Positions 48,709 through 60,600 of a stretch of 64,000 bases of DNA are shown piece after piece. Position numbers and translations under genes: made by a program. Position 1 is the first letter of the stretch, and each line of letters starts with the position of its first letter. Under the pieces are notes generated by a model, which was not told the origin of the DNA, did no database searches, and saw only the letters and a program-made list of their open reading frames with translations. Source of the DNA: Schistosoma haematobium (taxonomy: Eukaryota > Platyhelminthes > Trematoda > Strigeidida > Schistosomatidae); NCBI RefSeq assembly GCF_000699445.3, contig NC_067196.1:34120616-34184615 (forward strand), in the 5' to 3' direction.

Positions 48709-50189
48709 CTAATCGTATCACAATTACTGTTGTCCGAAACTACTTTTTATTCTTTTACACTATTTAGACCACTGGAGTTACCGTTTTATGACATCTTTGT
48801 AATTTGTGTTACACATGTAACTTCGGTATACTTGCATTATTCGCTTGATTTATATTTTCATTCCTTGTGGTTGCCACATTTAATACTGTTTTATAAGACA
48901 ACTACTTTCTCGTTTTTTTACGGTCCACTTAAGAGGCTGTCCTTTGATAATTACTTTTTTTGAAGCCCATCATGCCATCTTGTGATTCGCATGCTAACAT
49001 CGTTTATTACTGGCCCTTAACATCAGTAGTTAGAGAACGAAAATGGAGTGTCTATTCAATGATTCTGTATAAGTGTGGCTTTTGTACTTTAGTCTGCGGC
49101 TGATTAGAATTTTTAGCACATGAATTTGATTACTTCTCATTATCGTGTAGATATTATAAGGAAGTCTGTGGTAGAACAGTTTATATACATCAAAATTCTG
49201 AAGCCTTCGAACAGAGTGTGGAAAGTTTTGAAATCTTGAGTATAATCAGGAAAGATGTTAAATATAATGAGGTTATGCCTAATTTCCTCACACGTGTCGG
49301 AAAGATTACTTACGACTTACTAAAAAGATTGGACTTACCAGATGGGCTTATTTATCTTCCTTAAGAATAAATATGAAACTTAATAACTTATTCAGACTCA
49401 GGTTATAGTTGTCTTCTTTACAGGCCTAACAGTCATTTATGAAATGCTGTTTGCTCACCAATCTGCTAGTAGTGCAGAATTTTCGGTGACCAGTTTTGAA
49501 GCTGTTTACTGTCATGAAACTGAGTAGTGATATGGCCAGAACAGAAGTTACTTTGGTGACAAGTAAAAGCAAACGTAGCTTTAGTTCCCAGACTGATTTT
49601 TTAATCCACCAGAACACCAAAAAATAAAGGGTAACTAAAGCGTTAACAAAGTTTCATTTGTTACGTTAAATGAAGCTACTTATGCGCTTTATTCATCAGG
49701 CCGTTGAAGATGAGGGTTATCCGACCACAAATCCTTAACATTCCGCACTGCATATCGTTTTTAAAAAAGACTGGGAATATGATACTATGATTAAGTTGAC
49801 CTTGGTTTATAAATACTTTTCATCACTACTCAAGCTTTCCAGAATTCCACACAATTTTAACAAGGGTCGTTATTGATTACAAAAGTATTGCATGAGCATG
49901 ACATAAATTTTCTGGTACTTTTTATTCCTGCCTCTATGACACACTGGCTGTTGCTCACAAATAGATTGCCGCTCATACACTCCTTTTCTAGCTTACCCAT
50001 CTGCCACACTGACAGACCACAGATATAATTGCAAAATACATTTACACATCACATTTTGTTTCTTTACCGGGTTACTACGGGTAATATACCATACGCGGAA
50101 CTGCTTAGTAATTATGTTTGTCATAGATCTATTGATCAAATCAAACGTTATGCATTTAAGAATAAGAGAAACGCCCAGTTTTCATCTGT
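48709..50189. other. Non-coding stretch upstream of SRCAP
   Basis: AT-rich, with no supported gene or named repeat. Confidence 0.45.
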
Positions 50190-50440
50190 GTATACATCTC
50201 TAACGTAAATGGTCCGTGTCGGAAAATTGGGGCCTACTTTAATTGGATCAACATGCCAACGTCGAAGTCACACCTCGCGGTTAGTACTAAACGTGAATTA
50301 CAATTTCGTCGTACCCATATACTGTAGCTGTTTTTATAACCGTACAACACAAACGACGTTATCGGAGAAATATACTGGTAAGAGTAGGTACAAGGAACAG
50401 AGTGCGACCACTTCTGCATGAGCCAGTCCATGATGTGCAA
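50190..50440 (-). repeat. Inverted relative of the repeat at 39990-40190, without the LTR insertion
   Basis: 50228-50415 is the reverse complement, with modest divergence, of 40013-40190. The alignment appears to run on through the point where the other copy is split by the LTR element, so this is an unoccupied paralogous site. Confidence 0.7.
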
Positions 50441-50702
50441 TTAACTGGTGCCTGTTGGTTTTCCCTGACCTTAACAACGATCGATGAATCGTTCGTCATC
50501 CAGTGACCCAAATGTAGTATGATTTTGCTAGGGCTTAGTGCCATTTCACTGGTCCAGCATGTTGATCTACATGTTCAAAGATGTGCAAGACAAGAAAAAC
50601 TTGAAAACTTAGGAGACTGTAGAAATATATAAACTGGTTATATCAGGGCATTACAATTGAATTAGTGATGTTGACTTAACCTATGCGGACTCGTTCAGTA
50701 GT

Positions 50703-50703
<1 letters not shown>

Positions 50704-50740
<37 letters not shown>
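50704..50740. repeat. (AT)n microsatellite
   Basis: About 18 uninterrupted AT units. Confidence 0.95.
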
Positions 50741-50743
<3 letters not shown>

Positions 50744-51206
50744 ACTCAAACTTTGGTAGCATTACACAAACCATCAGATTGGTTATATAAAACTTCTAAT
50801 GGGACGTCAACGATTCATAGAGACAACGTTCCTTTCCCGCAACTATTCATGATTTTCAGAATGTTTTAGAATTTGTCATGAAACACGTCCTACAATCTTA
50901 TTTAATATTGAACATACAGTGTTTCAATGCGTCTTATGTTTGACGGCACCTGTCTTCTCTTCGTTGTTTTGTTATCTACAAAAGTCTGGTAGTATGTTTT
51001 TTCTGAAGGTAATATCGTTGCTGGGACCAAAGTAGGAGTATTTTTGTCTGGAAACTTATTTTTGCATGTTTGAGATTATTTTGTTCAGTATTTTGCTGGT
51101 TGTAAGTGACAATGCCTTCGTGTTTTATTTCTTCTTCATTTTAAAGGGTTTTATTATTGTTGCTGTGATTCTACTTGTTATTTTCTTCCTTTCAGAAACA
51201 GCCTAA

Positions 51207-51239
51207 ATGGCCTTTCAAATGAAACGACAAGATGGTTGA
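51207..51239 (+). promoter_or_regulatory. Upstream ORF overlapping the SRCAP start codon
   Basis: An ATG at 51207 opens a ten-codon frame ([10 protein letters not shown]) that stops at TGA 51237-51239, overlapping the main ATG at 51232. If this 5' leader is used, the uORF could reduce initiation at the main start. The exon boundary TTCCTTTCAG ends at 51195. Confidence 0.5.
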
Positions 51240-51660
51240 AATCGATAACGCTGATCATACCAAATTTGAGGTGGTTTCAGACCCTTCTGCTGTAAACATT
51301 CACGGAACAATCACAGGACCCCATTCGGACTTAGAAATGCGAAACAAAGTAGTATGCTGCCTCCGTGAGCTGATGCGTGTAGTTCAGTCATCTTATCATG
51401 AAGATGTCGTCGAACTAAATTTTATACAAAGTGGTTCTCTTCTTATTGAATTTTATGAATGGAGGCGAAAAAAAACACAAGAATTAATGCAAGCACTTTG
51501 CTCAGGTCATCTTGATCCAGAGGACCTTTCCTTGGTCAGTGATTACATGTCGGGTCATGTCAATAGTGATGCTATTTTCCCACCGAATGGGGCTTTTCCT
51601 CCTTGTTTGGGTTCCCAACCAGTCTCTTTGGATAATGACTCAGAGGATGACGAAGACGAA
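51232..51660 (+). CDS. SRCAP: SRCAP exon 1
   Basis: 143 residues. It starts at MVEIDNADH and ends in the acidic [10 protein letters not shown] before donor GTGAGT. It contains a helical stretch [17 protein letters not shown] and [16 protein letters not shown]. Confidence 0.85.
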
Positions 51661-54600
51661 GTGAGTTATGTAGTTACACTATTCGTAAACTTTCTTTTCT
51701 TGTCTCCTATTTGTGTGTTCAGTGGCCGCAGTTATTCAGTTTAGTGATACACTAGTAGGAGTGTATGTTACTGTACCATATATTCCAATAAAAATGTTAG
51801 GACAAAAATATCGTCTTATTGTCAGTCATTAGCTCGTATTTATCTTCAGTGTCAAGACAGAGGAACGGACTATGGACTGTTGTTATTTTCAGGCACTATT
51901 AAACAACGTTTCGAATCTTTTCTCGTCAAAAGTGTGCATGTTTACATTGACAAGATTTTGGGTAGATCTTGGAACTTAAAACAGGTGTTCATATTGAAAA
52001 TGCGCTTTGTTCTGTCTATTGGTTTGTTCAGGTTACCACCAGAATAATTCTACTCTTTTCAAATAACTCGTTATTATCATTTATTGTAAGTCAGTTTACC
52101 TTCACTGTTATTCCTCTTGTTTGTTTCTGTGGTTCAGTATTAGTTTTGGCTAATTGAAGCGACAGGTGCCTTGCACCAGTTCCTTTTCCGCTTGTGTATG
52201 ATCATATTCGTGTACACTACCAATTAACTCATTCTAATGTCCCGCATTGTTATCATACCTTTGATAAATAATTTCACAGAAAATATTAAGTATAAGTTAC
52301 AACCCATCTCATTAGTTTGGTATCGACCCTGACATTAAGCTATAAACCTCAACAGCCGTTGGAATCTCATAGTAGTCGGCTAACGTACCAAAATGAAGCA
52401 ATGGTTTAATCCGATTTGACTAAATGAGGTGGTGAAGTTTTCTAAAGTAAAGGTTATTTTTACAGAAACAAAGAGCATGGCGATTTATTGAACTTGGTAT
52501 ACATTCCCGTGCTTAGTTAAAGGTTTAGAAGGGTACGGAATTAAATTAGTAGAAAAGTTGAACACTAGTTTTGATATGATCACGATGAAAGTTACATCAT
52601 TATCTTACTAGATGAGTCGTATTGCCTAAATAGGGGTTCTCGAATTTTGAGAGCTTGCAACAGTTATTTGAGCTTGGTCGACATGATCGTAGGAATAAAG
52701 ATCGTGAAAGATATTGGATACAACCACTTTTACTATAACTTTTAATAAATTCTCAGTCATATTTTTCACAGCGTAATATGATCTATCTGGTACTTATTGT
52801 CTTGCAGCGTCGGCTGGACGAGAATTCCCTACTGAAATATGCAGTAGATGAAGTAAGCATTCTTAAACGTGTCCTTGAACTCAAACGGGATGGCTTATGG
52901 TCAATCGACGATTCATCTTGTGGAACAACAGAAACTGGAAGTATCGATATCTCAACTAGTATTTCTTTAGTTCCACCTTCTGAGCCAACATGTCGTACTT
53001 ACAGTGATTATATGTTTGCAGAAATTAATTGGTTAGCTGAAGATTTTAAGCGTGAACGTCAATGGAAACGAGTGTCCGCTAAGAAAGTATGTTTATTTTT
53101 ATATGTTCACATATAGAGCTATTCTAAAGTTTCAGTGGGTTGTCATTCAATAGTATTATCTCGAATATCTTATTACTTCTTTTTACTTTTCAAGCTTGCC
53201 CTAACCGCCCTCAAATGTTGTCGGGACAAGAGTGAACGAGCGTTAAAAATAGAAAAGGAGGAGGTGGTCCGCATTCGGAAGATGTGTGCATTTATTGCTA
53301 GGATGGTCCGTGATTGGTGGCGTCAGATGGATAAGGTATGTGTTACTTACAAGTTTTTCCAAGATTGACTTAAATGCAAGGTATTTTTATTTCGTTGGGT
53401 TCTCATATTATTCTGCACCAATATTCATTCTTGCTCTTTTTAAGATGATAAAGGGGACTATGTGTATGATATGTTTTTCCTGTCAATGTTATCTAAAAGG
53501 AATCAAGACCTTAACAAAGCCTATTGGTCAATGAGAGTTATTCTTAGTACTATACATTTTTGTAGTGTCACCTTATCCGGGTTTTAACATCCCTATTCAG
53601 TTGGATAGTGCATTAATGCATTTTTGATAGTTTGTGGGTTCAAACTCTTGAAATAACGAATATAATGCCGCCATTTGTACAAAGCAACTCAAAGGCGATG
53701 AAAAATTGCATAATTTATTGCTACATCTCATTAAGTTAATATTCGACTAGTATTCTTCAACTCATTTTTACAAGTTTTTACTGAGTAAACACTCCGTTTG
53801 AAGTATTTTGGTTAGCGCTTTCCGCATATTTCTCGTTAGTGTTAATGCAGTGTTAAGTGAATAAAATTGTCTTTTGGAAGTATTATCTAAAACGAGATCT
53901 TTGTCGTTACTTTCAATTACGTGCAAGCTGTCCTATCTCTAGCAACCAGAACAGTATAACCCCCTATTTCATTCATCCCTGAGCCTTCTCATCAGGTGAC
54001 TTAACTATTCCCGTGCTAACCAGTAATCCTACGTAATCTTATTTGTGTATCAAACGAGTTTTTAATAGTGACCGTCGGTTTCAAGAGCTATTTTTGCCTT
54101 TACACTTAGTCTTTATGATCTAGTGACGTGTAACCTAAAATATAATGCTTTTTCAAGTGTTGCTTCAAGTACCTCACTGTTTGTGACCTCGATACTTAAT
54201 ATTTTCAAACTTGTATTATATAGATTGTTCAAGCCAAACAACAAGTACGATTAACTGCTAAGCGTCAGCAAGCCATTAGTTCACATCTTGGTCAAGTACT
54301 TGAAACAACTGAGGAGTATACTCGTTGGTTGACTGAAGGAATAACCAGTTCTAAACCAAAGAAAACTACTGTTAGTAGTACTAAGTCATCTGGAGGCAAC
54401 AATCAAAACGAAAATGTATCAGATAGTGGACAGCGTATTCTGAAATCTCCTGTAAGGGAACTCGACACCTCCGATGAAGAGTTCACTGTGAGTTACTTTT
54501 TGAAAACGCTTTGTCTCTCGTCTTCAGTTTTGATTTTAACGTTCTGACTACTGCTAATGTAAGCCTTATTTTGCGGTATATATACTGTTAGCTTTATGAA

Positions 54601-57600
54601 TAAATCTTTAAAGGGGTTTAAATGTAATGTGGTATAGTTTCAGAAATAGTTATGAAGCAGAATGTTGTGCAGTCTACTTTTAACTGAGGTGAGTAGTGAT
54701 TTTGCGTGAGATTACTCTAAATCTCAGCAATATTTAATGGTACATTGACAAAATGAAGTGTCATTTTTGGTGACTGTCTACTTTTCTTCGTATCACTACG
54801 CTTACTTTAAGGAACACTTTAACTGCTGAGTTTAATATCTTTATATTACCTGGTGGGAAGCTAGAACCCGCTTCGACTGAAGAATTAATTAGATAATATA
54901 TTCAGTCCACCTCTAAATCCTATCTATATTAAACATCAGTAACTAAGGAATAATTAAAAATAAGTAAATGCTAAACGAGTTTTATAATCATTCTTACCGA
55001 TGATAACTGCGTGTTTGAAAGTCTCCTAACGAAAATTTTGGAGGTCTATTTTCGGCATATTTTACGATTTTTGAAAAGCAACGTATTTTTGAATACTTCA
55101 GTGATATATTACCTGTGTAATTGGGTTTTTCATCTTTCTGAAAAAGTCCACATTATCGACTTTGTAACATGGTTAGGCATTAAAGCTTCTGTATGTGTAC
55201 TACTGTATTGCCACATAACTCACCAACTATTTTGGGCATGGGTTACTGCATTGACTGTTTCAATTTCCCATCTTGGTTATAATAAGATTGTTTTTGTATT
55301 TTTGTGACATAATTACCCGATTTTTTTGCCCTTCGGCAAAAAAACAGCAATACCCAATATGTCCTACATCTTTTCGTATTAACGGAGATTTTTGAAACGT
55401 CTCAACTTGTTTATCTTGCAGGTAGATGAAGTAGCTTTGAATGAAGTTGATGATGAAGAAACTATAGAGCAGGAAGAAAAAATCGCCATAGAGGATCAAC
55501 ATGGTTCTGAGACGTCTACAGCTGTGGAGCTTGAACAATTAGCAGCTGATGCCGATTGTCCATTGGAAGATCTTTTGCCTCCCGGATATCTCGAATTCAT
55601 CACATCAAATTCTCCAGTGGTTTCAGAAGTACAACATTCGTCAGCCAGTGAGGTTAGTGTTTCTCTCGAAGGAATGACTTTCAAACTTATTTATTTATTG
55701 GGTGAAGTCAAAATAGAAATATCTTCAAGACAGTACCTAGTTTTCTGGACTATATGTTTTTCTTCCACATGCTCGTATTTGCAATTGTTCGCCCATATTA
55801 CAGACATGGATTGCTTTACAAAATCCACGAATAAACAGGTTTTATGATATTCTTTTATGCATCACATTGTTTAGCCCTATCAGTTGTGTAAATTTCTTAT
55901 TCTTTTGCTATAAAATGAAACTAAGTTACAGTTGTTTTTCGCTTCGCCACTATTATTATTTTATTTTGTTCAGGTTAAATTACTAGAACACCCCAGTCTT
56001 ATGTTTAAAACGGTATTCCGCCAATTGAAATCGGTCCATCAATTCAAAGGAAAAGTCGTTCACTGGATTTTTCGAACTAATTCGTTTTCTGTCCTCCTTT
56101 CTGGTTTATAAATGAGGATTACTATTTTCGGATGCATACTAACAATTTTTTACTTTGCTACTTCAACTGATGGTAGAAATTTATCTGATGAATCACTCAT
56201 ATTATTATTGATTTTCGCATTATCGGTTCAGTTTAATGGGTCTCGTGTGTATGTTTTATAATTTTGTATTATTATCCTTACATACAGGTTAAGGATTTTG
56301 GCGAACCATACAATAGGAAAAGGATAGAAGCTGATGCAGTTTGTCAGGTCATCACATGCTCTTCTGAAATCCCTAAAGAATGTCAGTATCCAGAGAAAAG
56401 TGAAGAAACTAAGTCTGAAGCTAATGTTTCTGTTTTTGAAAAGAAAGAGCTAGATGTGCCTAAATTGGAAGTAAGTCTATCAGTGAAAGAAACAATGATC
56501 AATTTCGCTAATAAGAACGAACCCAACCTCGAAATCGCCTCAAACACGTTTGATTTAAAATCAAACTCACAGTCTCTACTAACTAAAGAGATTGAAGATA
56601 CTGATAATGAAGTGGAACTAGCGAACTCAAATGTAAACGAGTGTCCATCAGTAAAAAGGGGTTCTGAAATAATACTAAAAAAGGTTATGGACCATGACGT
56701 GAATGCTAGTGTAATGGGAGCTGAAAGTAATACTAATGTGGTTCTCCCTAACAATAAAGGCGGAGAAACACAAAAGTCATCCTGTCAAACATCTGCATGT
56801 GAACCAATTATTGAGGTAATTGTTTTAGGATTAAATGTGACTTTATGTCAGCTTTCCTTGTTAATTTCATTAACTAAAACCTATCATTCTACGTGTAAAT
56901 CGTATTTATTTCAAGACTAAATATATTCTCCACTTATGATGTGTGTACACAGTTTCTAGTCGTGGTCTTCTGTTTTCAAAGTTAAGTGTCAGGTCTAAAA
57001 CATTCTCGTACAACTATCATCTAATTAAGATACTTTCTTAAGCTTGTATTCATCAGTTCCACTGGCATTTATCTTTTTTTGTAACTGTTCGGATTAAGTT
57101 CATATTTACTAACCTTGTGCAGTTTAATAATTATCTCATTCTTCTATATATATCGTGATTTCTCTAAATTTGAATCATGAGGCGTCTCTTGAGTTAATTG
57201 GACTAATATGACGACTATTTCAGGACTCTTAAATGTCGTTAGACGCTGTTGTATCTTAGGTCGTTACTAACCTACAGTAATTGGTAACTACGGAACGATG
57301 GAAATTCTTCTAACAAGAAGGCGAACGAATGGGGACTTAAATAAACTGAGTGTGTCACACAACAACACTTCAGTGTTAATGCTTTACACGCTAATCTGAG
57401 ATAAAGGCGGGATAGCTTTTTATTCCAAATAGAAGTCAGAAATTAAAACGGAACAATTCTGCTTATATAGAAACACCCAATGACTTTAGGACAACAATTA
57501 GCAAACTGAAAATGGCAACAGCCAACTAGATAACAAAAAGGTCGTTACGGAAATATGTATTAGAACGATGTAATCAAGGTTATCCCTTAAAAAAGAATTA

Positions 57601-60600
57601 ATATGTAACAGCAAAAAACTAAGTAACCTAAACTCTCCCTACTAAAAGCATCTACTTTTGAAAGTAGCAGATGTTTTAGTTTGAAACGTATGTAAAGCAC
57701 TAGATTTTTTGTGAGATGTAACCTCAGCATTGCTTAAATGGAGGACCCATCTATAACTAGATTTGTGCTATTTTCGTCCACAAACTTGATTTGCGTGATT
57801 ACGTATATTATTTTCCTAAACAGTGAAGCCTCTATTTTATTACTTTTCTTACAGTCTACAACGAATGAAGGAAAGAACGCTTCCTCAGGAGTTGGTTTAG
57901 CTACAGTATCTTCCCCCTTTCTCCTCTCCGGTGGAAATCTTAGGGAATATCAATTAGTTGGCTTGTCTTGGCTGGTCGCCACTTATGACAAGCGTTTAAA
58001 TGGAATCCTCGCTGACGAAATGGGTCTAGGTAAAACTATCCAAACGATTTCACTACTCGCCTATCTAGCTTGTGAGCGAGGAGTTTGGGGGCCTCATTTG
58101 ATTGTTGTTCCAACTAGTGTTATTCTTAATTGGGAGGTGGAATTCAAACGCTGGTGTCCGTCTTTCAAGATCCTGACTTATTTCGGTAACATGAAAGAAA
58201 GGAAATGTAAAAGGAAGGTCAGTTTATGATTGCAGACATACAGTTTGCTCGTTAAACAACTTTGATAACCTCAGAAATATTCAAAGTTTATAATTTGCTT
58301 TTAGGGTTGGACGAAAACAAATGCTTTTCATGTATGTATAACATCATACAGATTAGCTATTCAAGATGCAATCGCTTTTAAACGTAAAAAGTGGAAATAT
58401 CTCATTTTAGACGAGGTAATTGATTCAAATTTTGTGTAAAGTGTTAGCTTCTTTCTCTTAATCGTTTTACACTATGAAATCATGAAAATCAAAACTTTTA
58501 GTGTGAGTACTTATCAAACGATTTTATAAGTATTTGTTGCAGCAGCAAAGTTTTACAGCTGCATATGATCGTACACTTCATACTAATAGATTATTAGTTC
58601 AGTCATCTTACGGTTATTCTATTTATCAGTACTTCAAAAATTAGGTCTATTTCTGATTGCATGATGTTATGAAAAATCAGTCAAGTGACATGTAGCTAGT
58701 TGTCAACACAGCCATACATTTTATGGATTTCTAAAATATGTTCTGGTTGGTTTTCCGATTTGGAGTTGGAAAGGTAATAAATCTTTCTCATCTAATTCAG
58801 TTACTCCTATTGCTTAGTATTCTTCGGATCCTTAACCCCAACCATTCCCTAAAATCAGAACACGGCTTGGCCAGGTACGTAGTCATATTTTAAATAAATT
58901 AATTTGAGTGGTAGTGAATCACAATAAAAAAACTTTATATTCACAATTTTATACAAGAAGGTTCTGGAGTCTTCTCCAAGTATGGTGCTAGCACTAATTA
59001 GCTGAGAAATGGCTAATCAGCGTGCTCTAACACAGTCTTGCACGGAACATTCTGAGCAGAAGTCACCTATCTGTTACCAGTGCTCGTTAGGACCCGTTTT
59101 TGGTCATACGGAGTTAACGTCAAACAGTATTTGCTTAATTTTATGATTACGATTAGCTGTTCTAAAGCAGAAAATTAGAATCATAACTAGTATCTCAGAG
59201 TGCCATACTTCAAACTTTTCATCATTAGATTTTACTTGTTGCCCGTAGTATTTTGATTAACTTTCTTAGTAATGTCAAACTATGTATTTGGTAAGGACGG
59301 TATTTTTAAGACTCTGGCGGCTGTTTGTGTATAATGAATAATCTACTTCCGACAACTATTCACATCGTATACCATTTCAGTACTGTGTGCTGATGGTCTG
59401 TATGCATTTATTCCCTAACATTTATCCAGGCGGATATCCTTTGTCTACCAAAGTTTTCTCTGTTATTCACTTTACAGGTGTTCTTTTTTAACTAGGTTCA
59501 TAGGTTTGCATTTGATTACTCATTCACAATTTGTTCGTGGTATTTTATTCAGGCTCAAAACATAAAAAATTTCAAATCTCAACGTTGGCAAACTCTGCTT
59601 ACTTTCAATAGTCAGCGGCGTTTACTCCTTACTGGTACACCATTACAAAATTCCTTAATGGAACTCTGGTCCTTGATGCATTTCTTAATGCCAAATATAT
59701 TTCAATCCCATCGAGATTTTCAAGAATGGTTTGCCTCACCCATTACAGGTAAGCCATTGTATTACTGCTATATATGTGTTTGATATCCTCTTAATGAACA
59801 CCATTATAGTGCGAAAGAATATACCTACTGAACAAACATAATTTTACTAAATTTCTGTTGAATGTTTAATTTCTTTCATTTTCTGCATACGACAATTTAT
59901 AGACATGATCATGTTGATGGAAAATGAATATTGAATGTTTAAGTGTTATATATATTTTTTAAAAAGATGTGATTTATAAACTGGTTTTATTAAATGTTCA
60001 CAAATGATATTAATAATCTGAGGCAAAGTTTGTAATCAGGGGTGATAGCATTTTAGAGTACATCATTGCTATCAAAGTGTGCACTGTATTAGGCATCAGT
60101 CTTATATGTTTACTTATTTATTTATCTAAACATAAACATTGGTACAAGAAGGCACCAAATAGGCACGTGCCACACAAATCATTTGATTTAAGGTTTGGGA
60201 TACTTCTGTGGTGCCCAAAGTGAAATAGGTGGTTTTCTTAGGGAGCCACACCCGAAGCCGTCGACCTAGAGGTTTGATTCACAAGACAGTGGAGCAACGT
60301 CAGGAGATACAGTCCTATGGTAGCCGGTGACCAATAATTGGTTCATACGCCATTTGTTCCTTTAAGATACTGGGGCCCATGTACACCTTTGGTTTGGGAT
60401 CAGGGTTTTCCAACTCCCTAGGTGGACTCTCCGTGCTCACTATCCCGGTTAAAGTGCCGGACATTCGTTTTTCGTCCTCTCAATTTCGTGAAGGACACCC
60501 CCGCCACGAGAAGGCAGTGAGTAGGACTTCCCTGGCAGCGGCTGTATACGCGTGGTCATGGAAGAGAATTTCGAAAGGGGGAGCTGACTCTCCACGCTCT

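Noticed and set aside
56383..56754. 123-codon minus-strand frame
   Set aside because: It is antisense to SRCAP exon 6 and reflects that exon's biased composition.
57649..57674. Small hairpin in SRCAP intron 6
   Set aside because: Short arms with a bulge; not distinguishable from chance in this composition.
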